A stretch of DNA of 64,000 nucleotides, from assembly GCF_001043055.1 (NCBI RefSeq), contig NZ_JYLF01000004.1, positions 62,001-126,000 of the forward strand, written 5' to 3'. This stretch comes from Pseudomonas weihenstephanensis (GTDB lineage Bacteria; Pseudomonadota; Gammaproteobacteria; Pseudomonadales; Pseudomonadaceae). Position numbers and translations under genes: made by a program. The notes beneath the pieces were generated by a model. That model was not told the DNA's origin. It saw only the letters and a program-made list of their open reading frames with translations, and made no database searches. Each line of letters starts with the position of its first letter. Within the stretch, counting starts at the first letter, position 1. Below are positions 20,245 through 28,900 of the stretch, one piece after another.

Positions 20245-21063
20245 TCAAAGTTCTATGTTTTCAATATAGTTTTTCCCCGACGCTTCAAGCTTATTAATGA
20301 TGGTCTGTCGAACTACCGCGTATTGTCGTTGGTTAAGCGTGGAATTACTTGCCGCCGCGTACAGGTCAACGTTGCTGTGGTTCCATTTCCAAAAAAGGAC
20401 TCTGGTCACCCGGGAGGAGGACTTGAACTGCATACACGTTTTGATCATGAGCACCCCGCCGTCACGGGTCGCGATACACGGCAGAATCTGAAAGTTGCCC
20501 GAATTCACACCCTTGGTTTCATTTTCAAACAGGCTCAGGGCTTTGGGCGTGTCTTTGAGTGCGTTTAACACTTGGGCAAGCACATCCAGAATCACCTTGT
20601 TAGGCCCCACCACACTGGCAATGATTTCCAGAGCCACTTGATCCATGGTGAACGCCTGCTTAAGTCCGGTCACTTTGTGTATGGCCTCACCGGTTGTCGT
20701 CCAGCCGCACTTACTGAGAATTTCATTGTAGTAATTGAAACGCTCAACACGGTGCGTGTCTTTATTGGGGTACTTCTTGTCGACGGCCAATTGAGCAAAT
20801 AACACGCCATCTTGCACATCCTGTTTCAGCTGCTCACTCAGGCCACCAACAAATGACACCACGCTGTTACCCGTCACCAGCGCACTGTCACCGTCCGCCT
20901 TCATTGTTTTTAAAGCCGTGGCCCTGAGGGTCTTGAAGCGGGGAATCAGCGAGGGGGCTACCACGGGAAGTTCCAGACTGCTCACAAAACCAAGACGTTC
21001 CACGTCATCAATGCCGTTCACATCACTGTTTTCAATATCCATATCATTCACCTTGTCGGCCAT
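20245..21063 (-). CDS. Uncharacterised protein, first gene of a three-paralog operon
   Basis: 272 residues from the second of two adjacent ATGs (21063), which has AAGGG at a better spacing (5 bases) than the first (21066). After a 45-residue acidic leader comes LVTGNSVVSFVGGLSEQL, DVQDGVLFAQLAVDKKYP, a helical centre (FTMDQVALEIIASVVGPNKV) and a beta-rich end beginning GNFQILPCIATRDGGVLMIK and ending INKLEASGKNYIENIEL. I recall similar unannotated proteins in other pseudomonads, but no characterised family. Codon use is a little more AT-rich than the core genes. It leads the operon and has a 390-base AT-rich region ahead of it. Confidence 0.75.
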   Translation of the reverse strand: MADKVNDMDIENSDVNGIDDVERLGFVSSLELPVVAPSLIPRFKTLRATALKTMKADGDSALVTGNSVVSFVGGLSEQLKQDVQDGVLFAQLAVDKKYPNKDTHRVERFNYYNEILSKCGWTTTGEAIHKVTGLKQAFTMDQVALEIIASVVGPNKVILDVLAQVLNALKDTPKALSLFENETKGVNSGNFQILPCIATRDGGVLMIKTCMQFKSSSRVTRVLFWKWNHSNVDLYAAASNSTLNQRQYAVVRQTIINKLEASGKNYIENIEL

Positions 21064-21066
21064 CAT

Positions 21067-21459
21067 GGCCCTTAAATGTTTATTACTGCCTGCCGGATGC
21101 AGACAATAAAAACATTAGACACCCCACCTGCTTGCGTCCAATGCGCTGAATAATTAACTGCGTAAATACCGTGCAACACTTAATCAAACTTCCCTGAGTT
21201 ATATATTTACCACTCGCCGGCACAACCTATGAAAACACACACTTACACACTCCCCCTGCTTTTTATTTATTCACGTCAAAATATGAAAAAACAATACACC
21301 CCGCACTTCAACACGCTCTATTACCTTAATCAGTAACTTTCGAAGACTTATTGCACGCGCACAGGCGAACATTCTGACGTCGCTACCCCATCAAAATGAA
21401 TGAACTCTTTATTCAAAAATGAGAGCTATGGCCCTGTGACGGGCCATAACGTCATGAGG
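21067..21459. other. AT-rich intergenic region, no gene seen
   Basis: About 390 bases clearly lower in GC than the flanks, with many short A/T runs. It must hold the promoter of the three-paralog operon on the minus strand; I could not pick a convincing -35/-10 pair. The right end holds the cobJ terminator. No ORF of note, tRNA or repeat was seen. Base composition suggests acquired DNA together with the operon. Confidence 0.6.
21427..21448 (-). terminator. Terminator of the cobG-H-I-J operon
   Basis: TATGGCCC (21427-21434) and GGGCCATA (21441-21448) form an 8-bp stem with a 6-base loop, 12 bases beyond the cobJ stop. On the minus strand it is followed by a short T-rich stretch. Confidence 0.65.
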
Positions 21460-23133
21460 TCAGGGCTTATCGCCATACCAGCGTGGCGTATAGACCCACT
21501 CGCGCCCGTCAGCACGTGGGAAGGTGCAGGTGGTCGATGAACCAATAATGACCATCGTGCGCATATCCACTTGGTCCGGCGTCAAGTCTCCCAGGGTGGT
21601 CACCCGTAACGTCTGACCCGGCCGCCCGATATCACGCCCCAACACGACAGGTGTTTGCGGTGTGCGATGGCGGGCGACGATTTCCAGCGCCACGCCCAGT
21701 TGCCAGGGGCGTGAGCGTGAAATGGGGTTGTAGAACGCCAATGCCAGGTCCGCCTCGCCCGCCAGATCCAAGCGTTTCTCGATGATGCTCCAGGGCTTGA
21801 GGTTGTCAGAGAGCGACATCACGCAGAAGTCGTGCCCCAAAGGCGCACCGGCCTGTGCGGCGGTCGCCAGCGAAGCCGATACGCCGGGCAATATTTCAAG
21901 ATCAACGCTGTGCCATCGCGGGTCGCTGGACGCGTGCAACGCCTCAAGCACTGCGGCCGCCATCGCGAATACGCCGGGGTCGCCAGAGGACACCACCACC
22001 ACTGAGCGACCTTGTGCGGCCAACTCGAAGGCATGCCGGGCGCGCTGCATTTCTTCGCGATTGTCCGTGCAATGCAGCACCTGATCCGCACGAAACGGCC
22101 CGGCCATGCGCACGTACGTTTCATAGCCCAGCACGTCATTGGCCTGTGCCAGCGCTGCCTTGACCGCAGGCACCATCAGCTCGGCTGCGCCAGGCCCCAG
22201 CCCAATCACCGCCAAACGCCCGCGTGCGCGGCCTATTTGCTGGAGGTCCAACGGCAAAGACGCTACCCCCAATACCACGCCATTCAGCGGATTTCGCCAG
22301 GTTAATGGCTGAGCGCAGAAGTCATCACTGGCTTGGGCAAAACGCAATGGCACCTCCCACTCAGCAGCCAGCTCATGCAGTTGAACATCTGCCATCAATG
22401 TGTCGTCGGCCACGATACAAGCCAGGGATTGCCAGGCCAGTTTCGCGTCCTGCAAGGCTTCACGTATGGCCTGAGCGCTAACCACTGTGTCCAGTCTGGC
22501 CACTACATTGCGCGGGTAGATCCGCAGCTCGTCAGCCACGGGATCGCGCTCATCACTGCCCACATGAATCGCCAGACGCGCCTGCGGACTGACCGCCAAT
22601 TGCGCGCTGGCCAGCCACGGGGCGTCACCTTCAATGCGCACCGACTCACCGGCCAACAAATCTGAAACAAAACGTTTGCCCAGTTCCAGATCGCCCAACG
22701 CGTAGCCACTTGGCGGGTTCAGCAAGCAGGTCCCAAATCGCAGTTCGCCGCTGGTGGTGATGGCGGGTGCAATGCCCAAACCGACAGCGATCTTACGCGC
22801 CAGATCATTCACCCCGCTCAACCCGCCCAACAATGGCACTACTGCGCTGGCGTCTTCGGCCACCGCCAACACGGGTGGTTCGGCGCCTTTTTCCAGCAAC
22901 AGCGGTGCGAGGGTGCGGATCACGATACCCGCCGCACACAGCGCAATAATCGGTGTGTCCTGCTGATACAGCTGACGCAGGTTGGCGCCAAAGTCGCTGT
23001 AGACGCGATCAGCACCGTCAACCCGTTCGGCCAGGCCATGAATCAATGCATCCGGGTACAGTTGCTGAATACGCCGTGCTGTCGCCAGGCTGCCATTGCC
23101 CAGAATGACAATGGCCGGTGCGGTACGACTCAT
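21460..23133 (-). CDS. cobJ: CbiG-CobJ fusion: precorrin-3B C17-methyltransferase
   Basis: Methylates C17 and contracts the corrin ring in cobalamin synthesis. 557 residues from the ATG at 23133, which overlaps the cobI stop (ATGA). The first 300 residues are CbiG-like: [35 protein letters not shown] and a second CbiG domain around [16 protein letters not shown]. From about 310 a SAM methyltransferase follows: [75 protein letters not shown]. The fusion is usual in pseudomonads. The CbiG part in anaerobic makers opens a lactone ring; its task in this fused form is less clear. Confidence 0.92.
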   Translation of the reverse strand: MSRTAPAIVILGNGSLATARRIQQLYPDALIHGLAERVDGADRVYSDFGANLRQLYQQDTPIIALCAAGIVIRTLAPLLLEKGAEPPVLAVAEDASAVVPLLGGLSGVNDLARKIAVGLGIAPAITTSGELRFGTCLLNPPSGYALGDLELGKRFVSDLLAGESVRIEGDAPWLASAQLAVSPQARLAIHVGSDERDPVADELRIYPRNVVARLDTVVSAQAIREALQDAKLAWQSLACIVADDTLMADVQLHELAAEWEVPLRFAQASDDFCAQPLTWRNPLNGVVLGVASLPLDLQQIGRARGRLAVIGLGPGAAELMVPAVKAALAQANDVLGYETYVRMAGPFRADQVLHCTDNREEMQRARHAFELAAQGRSVVVVSSGDPGVFAMAAAVLEALHASSDPRWHSVDLEILPGVSASLATAAQAGAPLGHDFCVMSLSDNLKPWSIIEKRLDLAGEADLALAFYNPISRSRPWQLGVALEIVARHRTPQTPVVLGRDIGRPGQTLRVTTLGDLTPDQVDMRTMVIIGSSTTCTFPRADGREWVYTPRWYGDKP

Positions 23134-23861
23134 CCTTGCCACCGTTCGCCAGGCACGATAATCAGCGAGAAGTACGGCGATGACATCGGGTCGACCTCAT
23201 TGAACGGCACAACTTTCTGATTGCTCATGGTCGCGCGCTCTACGTACAGGGCACGGTCGGCCAACCCCAATTCGGTCAGGACTTCACGCACCTTATGAAA
23301 GTTGCGCCCCAGTTTCATGATGACGGCAGCATCGGCATCGGCCAAACGACGTTTGAGTTCATCGTGCGGCAAAACGCCCGACAACACTGACAGGCTCTGG
23401 TTACGGTAAACCAGCGGCACACCGAGCACTGATGCGCCACCCAACATCGAACACACACCCGGTACCACTTCGGCCTCGAACTGGTGTGCCAGTCGGTCGT
23501 GCAAGTACATGTAAGAACCATAGAAGAACGGGTCGCCTTCGCAGATCACGGCCACATCGCGGCCAGCTTGCAAGTGCTGCGCGACGTCTTCTGCGGCCTG
23601 ATCATAAAAATCGCTGATCACTTGCTCATACGACAGCGGTGCGGGCAGCACTTCGGTGGTTACCGGGTACACCAGCGGCATCAAGCTTTGCGCGCCTTGC
23701 AGGTGAGCCTCAATGATGCCGAATGCGTTGCCTTTTTTACCTTTGGCCACGAAATAGGCCACCACCGGCGACTCGCGCAGCAGGCGCAAGGCTTTGACCG
23801 TAATCAGTTCAGGATCGCCAGGGCCAACACCCAAGCCGATCAAACGTCCAGGCTGCGTCAT
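23130..23861 (-). CDS. cobI: Precorrin-2 C20-methyltransferase
   Basis: Adds the C20 methyl to precorrin-2, giving precorrin-3A. 243 residues with the tetrapyrrole methyltransferase signature [20 protein letters not shown] at the N-terminus, [39 protein letters not shown] and the C-terminal [13 protein letters not shown]. The start shares its first base with the cobH stop, and the stop overlaps the cobJ start, so the operon is translationally coupled. Confidence 0.95.
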   Translation of the reverse strand: MTQPGRLIGLGVGPGDPELITVKALRLLRESPVVAYFVAKGKKGNAFGIIEAHLQGAQSLMPLVYPVTTEVLPAPLSYEQVISDFYDQAAEDVAQHLQAGRDVAVICEGDPFFYGSYMYLHDRLAHQFEAEVVPGVCSMLGGASVLGVPLVYRNQSLSVLSGVLPHDELKRRLADADAAVIMKLGRNFHKVREVLTELGLADRALYVERATMSNQKVVPFNEVDPMSSPYFSLIIVPGERWQG

Positions 23862-24487
23862 TACTCGATCTCCGTCGCCAGTGCGTTTACCGCGGCCGCA
23901 GCCATGGCGCTGCCGCCACGACGACCCTGCATGATCACAAACGGCACGCCACGGCTGTCTGCCGCCAGCATGGCCTTGGATTCGGCCGCCCCGACAAAAC
24001 CGACCGGAAAGCCGAGGATTAACGCAGGCTTTGGCGCGCCGGCGTCGATCATTTCCAAGAGGTAAAACAGTGCGGTCGGTGCGTTACCAATCACCACCAC
24101 GCTGCCTTCCAGGTACGGGCGCCACAGTTCAAGGGCCACGGCGGAGCGGGTGTTGCCCTGCTCTAGGGCCATCTGGGCCACACCGTCTTCTTTAAGGGTG
24201 CAAATCACCTTGTTGTTGGCAGGCAAACGGGTGCGTGTGACCCCTTCAAGCACCATGCGCGCATCGCACAAAATCGGCGCGCCAGCGGCCAGCGCATCGC
24301 GTCCGGCCTTGCCTGCACCCGGTGAGAAACGCAGGTCTTCGATAGCGTCGACCATGCCGCAGGCGTGAATCACGCGCACAGCAAGTTTTTCGAGGTCAGC
24401 CGGGATGCTGTCGAGGTTGGCCTCGGCCCGAATAATGGCGAACGAATTGCGATAGATCTCTTGACCGTCGCGGATGTAATCAATCAT
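23861..24487 (-). CDS. cobH: Precorrin-8X methylmutase
   Basis: Moves a methyl group from C11 to C12 to form hydrogenobyrinic acid. 208 residues from the ATG at 24487 ([20 protein letters not shown]); the frame extends 16 codons further into cobG without support. Conserved parts include [19 protein letters not shown] with the catalytic His, [18 protein letters not shown], and [19 protein letters not shown] plus [15 protein letters not shown]. It overlaps the end of cobG by eight bases. Confidence 0.95.
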   Translation of the reverse strand: MIDYIRDGQEIYRNSFAIIRAEANLDSIPADLEKLAVRVIHACGMVDAIEDLRFSPGAGKAGRDALAAGAPILCDARMVLEGVTRTRLPANNKVICTLKEDGVAQMALEQGNTRSAVALELWRPYLEGSVVVIGNAPTALFYLLEMIDAGAPKPALILGFPVGFVGAAESKAMLAADSRGVPFVIMQGRRGGSAMAAAAVNALATEIE

Positions 24488-25814
24488 CGGTGTTGCTCCG
24501 TTGGCGGGCCTCAAGCCAGGCGCCTGCCGCTTCAATAGTGAGGTTGCACCCGCGCAGAACGCCGAAACCGGCGTGTTCTGGGGCGCGTAAATAGAGGTCG
24601 TAATGACCGGGCGCTACGGCCAGCAATGTGACCGGCGCAATGTGGGCAGCCGCGCAGGAACGCTGGCAGCCACTGAGGTGGATGTTGAGAGGTTGTGACA
24701 ACAGGGTCGCGAGCTGACGCGCATCCTGCTTGGTGTCTGCCAAGCCTTTGGCACAGGCGCTGGACCCGGTGCAGGCGACCAGGTGCGACAGCGGATCGGT
24801 GACATCACACAGCAAGCCCAGGGCTATTAGTTGTTGGGTCACTTCGGGCGCCAGTTCGGCGCGGATATGGGGCAACAGCACGCTCTGCCATGGGGTAAAG
24901 CGCAAGGTGCCATCGCCGTAATCGCTGGCGATCTGCGCCAACCCATTGAGCATGGCCGCGTTCAATCGTCCCAACGGCGGCACAGCCCCCACATACACCC
25001 GGCCCGTTTCACGTTGTGGATACGTGCCAATGTGCAGAGGCGTCTCAGGGGTATGACGGCGCCATGCGGCCAGTTGAACTGGCGCAACACTGAGGCGTTC
25101 TGCCAATTGCTGGACGAACTGTGTAACAGGTACCTCTTTGAGCAGGTGGCGCATGCGCGTGTGCTCAGGGCGCGCCCTATCAAGGAACAGGTTCAGCACG
25201 GCCATGATCAGCTCATGCCCCTGTGCAACCGGCACTGCCGCCAATGCCGCGTCGTGTGCCGGACAACCTGCCAGACCAAAACCCAGCAGCACCTGCCCCT
25301 CGTGCTCAAACGCGGATAACCACAGATCATGCGGATGCTCCAGCATTGCCAGCGCTTCCCCCCCGTCGAGCTGAACAGCGAACTTGGCTGACAATTCGGA
25401 CAACCTTGGGGTTGTTTCCAAACTGGCGAGGACCTCTTGGGCCAATGGCCAAGTGTCCAGTGCCATTGCCGGATCAATGCCCGCACTGGGGCTGAGCATC
25501 AGATTACGCACTTCATCACTGGCCGCCGTGTTCGGGCCAAGCCCCGCTGCCAGCAACGGCGCAATCAGTGCCGAATGCTGCGAGCCTACCCCGCGAATTT
25601 GCAGATTGGCGCGGTTAGTGGCTTCGATCACCCCGCTGGCATAGTGCATGGCCACATCGGCCACTGCCCGTGCCTGACTGGCTGTGATTGAGCCTCCGGC
25701 CAGTTTGACCCGACATATACCGCCGTCCATTGCCGGAACAATGCGCAGCAACCCCGGGCACCCCGAGGGGCGAACAGGCGTTTGGGACGGGGTATTTGAT
25801 GAGGGTGTGTTCAC
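24480..25814 (-). CDS. cobG: Precorrin-3B synthase
   Basis: Oxygen-dependent monooxygenase that forms the ring lactone of precorrin-3B, the hallmark of the aerobic cobalamin route. 444 residues with a nitrite/sulfite-reductase-like fold: N-terminal ferredoxin-like halves (GVIEATNRANLQIRGV), and near the end the Fe-S and siroheme-type cysteines in CTGSSACAKGLADTK and HLSGCQRSCAAAH. First gene of the leftward operon. The 106 bases ahead of it contain no recognisable cobalamin riboswitch; CATAAT near 25857 on the minus strand is a possible -10. Confidence 0.93.
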   Translation of the reverse strand: MNTPSSNTPSQTPVRPSGCPGLLRIVPAMDGGICRVKLAGGSITASQARAVADVAMHYASGVIEATNRANLQIRGVGSQHSALIAPLLAAGLGPNTAASDEVRNLMLSPSAGIDPAMALDTWPLAQEVLASLETTPRLSELSAKFAVQLDGGEALAMLEHPHDLWLSAFEHEGQVLLGFGLAGCPAHDAALAAVPVAQGHELIMAVLNLFLDRARPEHTRMRHLLKEVPVTQFVQQLAERLSVAPVQLAAWRRHTPETPLHIGTYPQRETGRVYVGAVPPLGRLNAAMLNGLAQIASDYGDGTLRFTPWQSVLLPHIRAELAPEVTQQLIALGLLCDVTDPLSHLVACTGSSACAKGLADTKQDARQLATLLSQPLNIHLSGCQRSCAAAHIAPVTLLAVAPGHYDLYLRAPEHAGFGVLRGCNLTIEAAGAWLEARQRSNTDD

Positions 25815-25920
25815 GGGTTAACCAAGGCAGGCAGTACGCTCTTTGAGGGCGCGTATTATGCCTGCTTTGGGCAACAGCATGAAAAGCTTGCCGGACGGAA
25901 TGACAGGGGCTACCCCGACG

Positions 25921-28900
25921 TTACGCGGATACGGGGTAATTACGCCCCAAACGCAATAACAGCAAAACGACTGTATCGGCATTGGCCAGCATTAAGTCGA
26001 CGCGTTTGGCAGGATCATGTTTGAAAACCTGCCGCGCTTCTTCCAGCGTGTTCACACCGGCAATACTTTTGACCTTCGCCTTGGCAGGTCCTGACGGTAT
26101 GTCCGACCACCCCATCGTGTCGGGATCAAGCTTTTGAAAAATATGTTCGAGGGGTAATTGGGGGGTGTGGCATTGCTGGAAGGTTTCGGTCATATCTTTC
26201 AACTCACGCCCAAGAGGCTCGCTCGTGTCGAACAAGTCCAGATAGGGAAAGCCCGCATTCAAATAATGAATGTCTTCAGTACCCAATACCTGATGCGTTA
26301 TTTCGTGCAGCAGAAATGATGCCTGCAACTGGCGGCTGACCGGAAAGGGGGGAACTGTTTGTTTCAGGTAGGGATGGCTCAACAGATACGGCTGCTCAAA
26401 CACCGGGCTGAAAAACTCCTCGGTCAAGTACACACGCTTGGCTCCATCCAATCGGTTGACAAAGGCTGAGGAATGCGAACCGAATCGAGACCGGCACACC
26501 ACGTACTTATTGGACGTGTGTGGCGACATTTCGGGGTGCATAAAACGCGCAAGCATGTCGTCGAAAGCGCGACTGAGCTGATCTTCCAGGGCTTGATCGA
26601 CACTGCCTACATCAAAGAAACGGGAGATCCATTGACGATTTTGTACAGCCTCTGCGTCTGGCCCATGCAACGTTTGCAACGCACGCCTGCTGCGTTGCAA
26701 ATAACCGATCGCCATTGAATGAGCCTCGCGGATGGCAAGTGCCTTGTGGGGGTAGCGCCGCTCAATACTTTCCATGCCAATGGCTCGGATTTCATAACTC
26801 AGCGCATTTACCGCCAGGTTGGTATAGCCGTCCAGCCGCGAAAGTACGGCGCCCCCGAACAGAAACTCGTCTGCATCTACCTCCCAGACCTGTTGAGTGT
26901 TGAGTTTGATCAATGGCCCTTCACGGTGCTCACCCATATAAATGCGCCACCGCTGGCGCCACGGGTAAATGCGAAACACTTGCCCTCGCCAGTGCACATA
27001 TTTAAGGCCCGATCGCGGATCGCTGTAGATCTGGCTGTCGAGGTCCTTATTCAGGTCTCTCAGAGCAATGTCATTGGCCTGGAAAGGCGTAAGCGCCGCT
27101 TGCTGTTTTTCACGCGTGGTCTGTGTCTCAGAGGGCAACCTGCGCTGCGCCGGTTTTAAGGTCACGGTGCTGTTTTCAAGGCCAGGATGAAGCGTGCGCC
27201 GGCTTGAGGCCAACATCACCAAGGCGAGTGCAAACTGCTCAACCGATAAGACCCAGTCACCTTTTTTAAAGGACGCGACCCCTTCACGCGCCAAGCCAAC
27301 ACCTTGCCAAACAACGAATGGAATACTCAATTTGCCAGGCACGAACATGATTGCGGTGCTGACCACCAACGTAAGCAAATACTTAAACGACTCCCAGTCT
27401 TTCTCGGCAGTGGTTTTGGACTGCAAGGCCGCCATCGCCAACAGTAAATGGTAGTTGTCGCTGTAGAGCTGTAGAAACAGATTCCCCGCGATGGGCCGAC
27501 TGGCCAGCGTGACAGGTGCCGGTGTTGACAGGTCACCCAACACCGTTGAATCGATATAGCGCGGTAAGTGTGGCTCGACAAAACCACCGTTGGCGTAAGT
27601 TTTGTGCTCACTGGCGGGCAGACGCTGCAACAACAGGGTTTGCAACGCGGCACTGCTGTGTATATCAGCCAACACAGCCGTTTCGCTGGCATATTCGGTC
27701 AACGAAAAACGCTGGCTGTACATCACCCACAGCAGGCACGGCCCGGTTTGAGCGCCCAACGGGCCAATCATGTAAATACCGGTTGCCGGGTCCGGCTCTA
27801 GCCCGGTATCCGCTATGAGCTCCAGGGGTTTAATGATGACCGCAACATCCGTGAGCGCCTCGCGCGCTGTTCCGTCTGGGCGGCTCAGCACATGCTCCAG
27901 ATAACGATAAGCGGTCTCGCTGAGCCTGCCACTGAGCTTTCCTTGCAGCCCTTGCTCCAATGTTTGCAAAACGAGCTGTTCGGCAAACTGATGCTGGCGC
28001 AAAGCGACCCCTTCATGCCCTGGGGCCAACCGGGTTTTCAACACCTGTTGGTACGCCCCCCCTATGTCCAATTTTCTGACCATACGCTTGAGGTAGCCGG
28101 CGTCCAGCGCTACCGGTAACGCGGCTCCATTGCTTGAGCGTAAAAAAATCGCCCCGCCCACCAGTCGATAAAAACCGTTGAGCGCAAACTGTGTGAGGGT
28201 CTGGACTTCACGAGAGGTGGCCGCCGGTAAAAAAGACGGTGTACTGCCAACAAGAACCGGCGCCGCATCGTAAGTATCAACCACCACCTCAATAGCATCG
28301 GGGTCAAGCACAAGGCTGGGGAAGTCTACGAGCAGGCGCGCCTTGAGGTGTGTTCTTGAATAGTCGTTGATGTCAGGAATGTCTCGCAGGTAGTAGCCTT
28401 TTCCCTGCACAACATATTGATAGCGTTGAAGCAGGTTGGCGTATTGCAGTTGCTCATCTGCCGAGGCATTTTTCAGCCAGTCAGGCAGCGAAGCCTTGAA
28501 CACTTGTGCATCTGCCAAGGCTTGCGCATAACCAAATGTGACCCCGGCACGCCCCTCAACCAGCTGACTTAGCGCCATATTCTCAAACGCTTGCGCACTC
28601 ATCTTTGCCTCGTGCGCGCGCAGGCACAGGTAATCGGCGTCTTTAAGCATTTTGCCAATGGCCAGGTTTTGGCTATCGCGCACAAAGTCAGATTCGATCC
28701 GGTCAAAATAAAGCCACGGCTCACGCTCTGCGGGGTGTCCGTCTTGCTGCCGGTCCAAATACGCCTCGACCAACGGTTGTTCCGCGCAGCTCACATGGTT
28801 CAGCAGCCCCCCGCGCAAGGTCTTGTCCAGCCAACGCGCCTCAAGCCCGGCGCGACAAACGTCCAGAGATTCGAACCCCTCAAAACCCAGGAGCGGCGTC

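Noticed and set aside
25815..25920. Cobalamin riboswitch ahead of cobG, cobL or the TonB receptor
   Set aside because: I looked for the B12 box and the GCCACTG element at 25815-25920, 31177-31415 and 40205-40370 and found neither.
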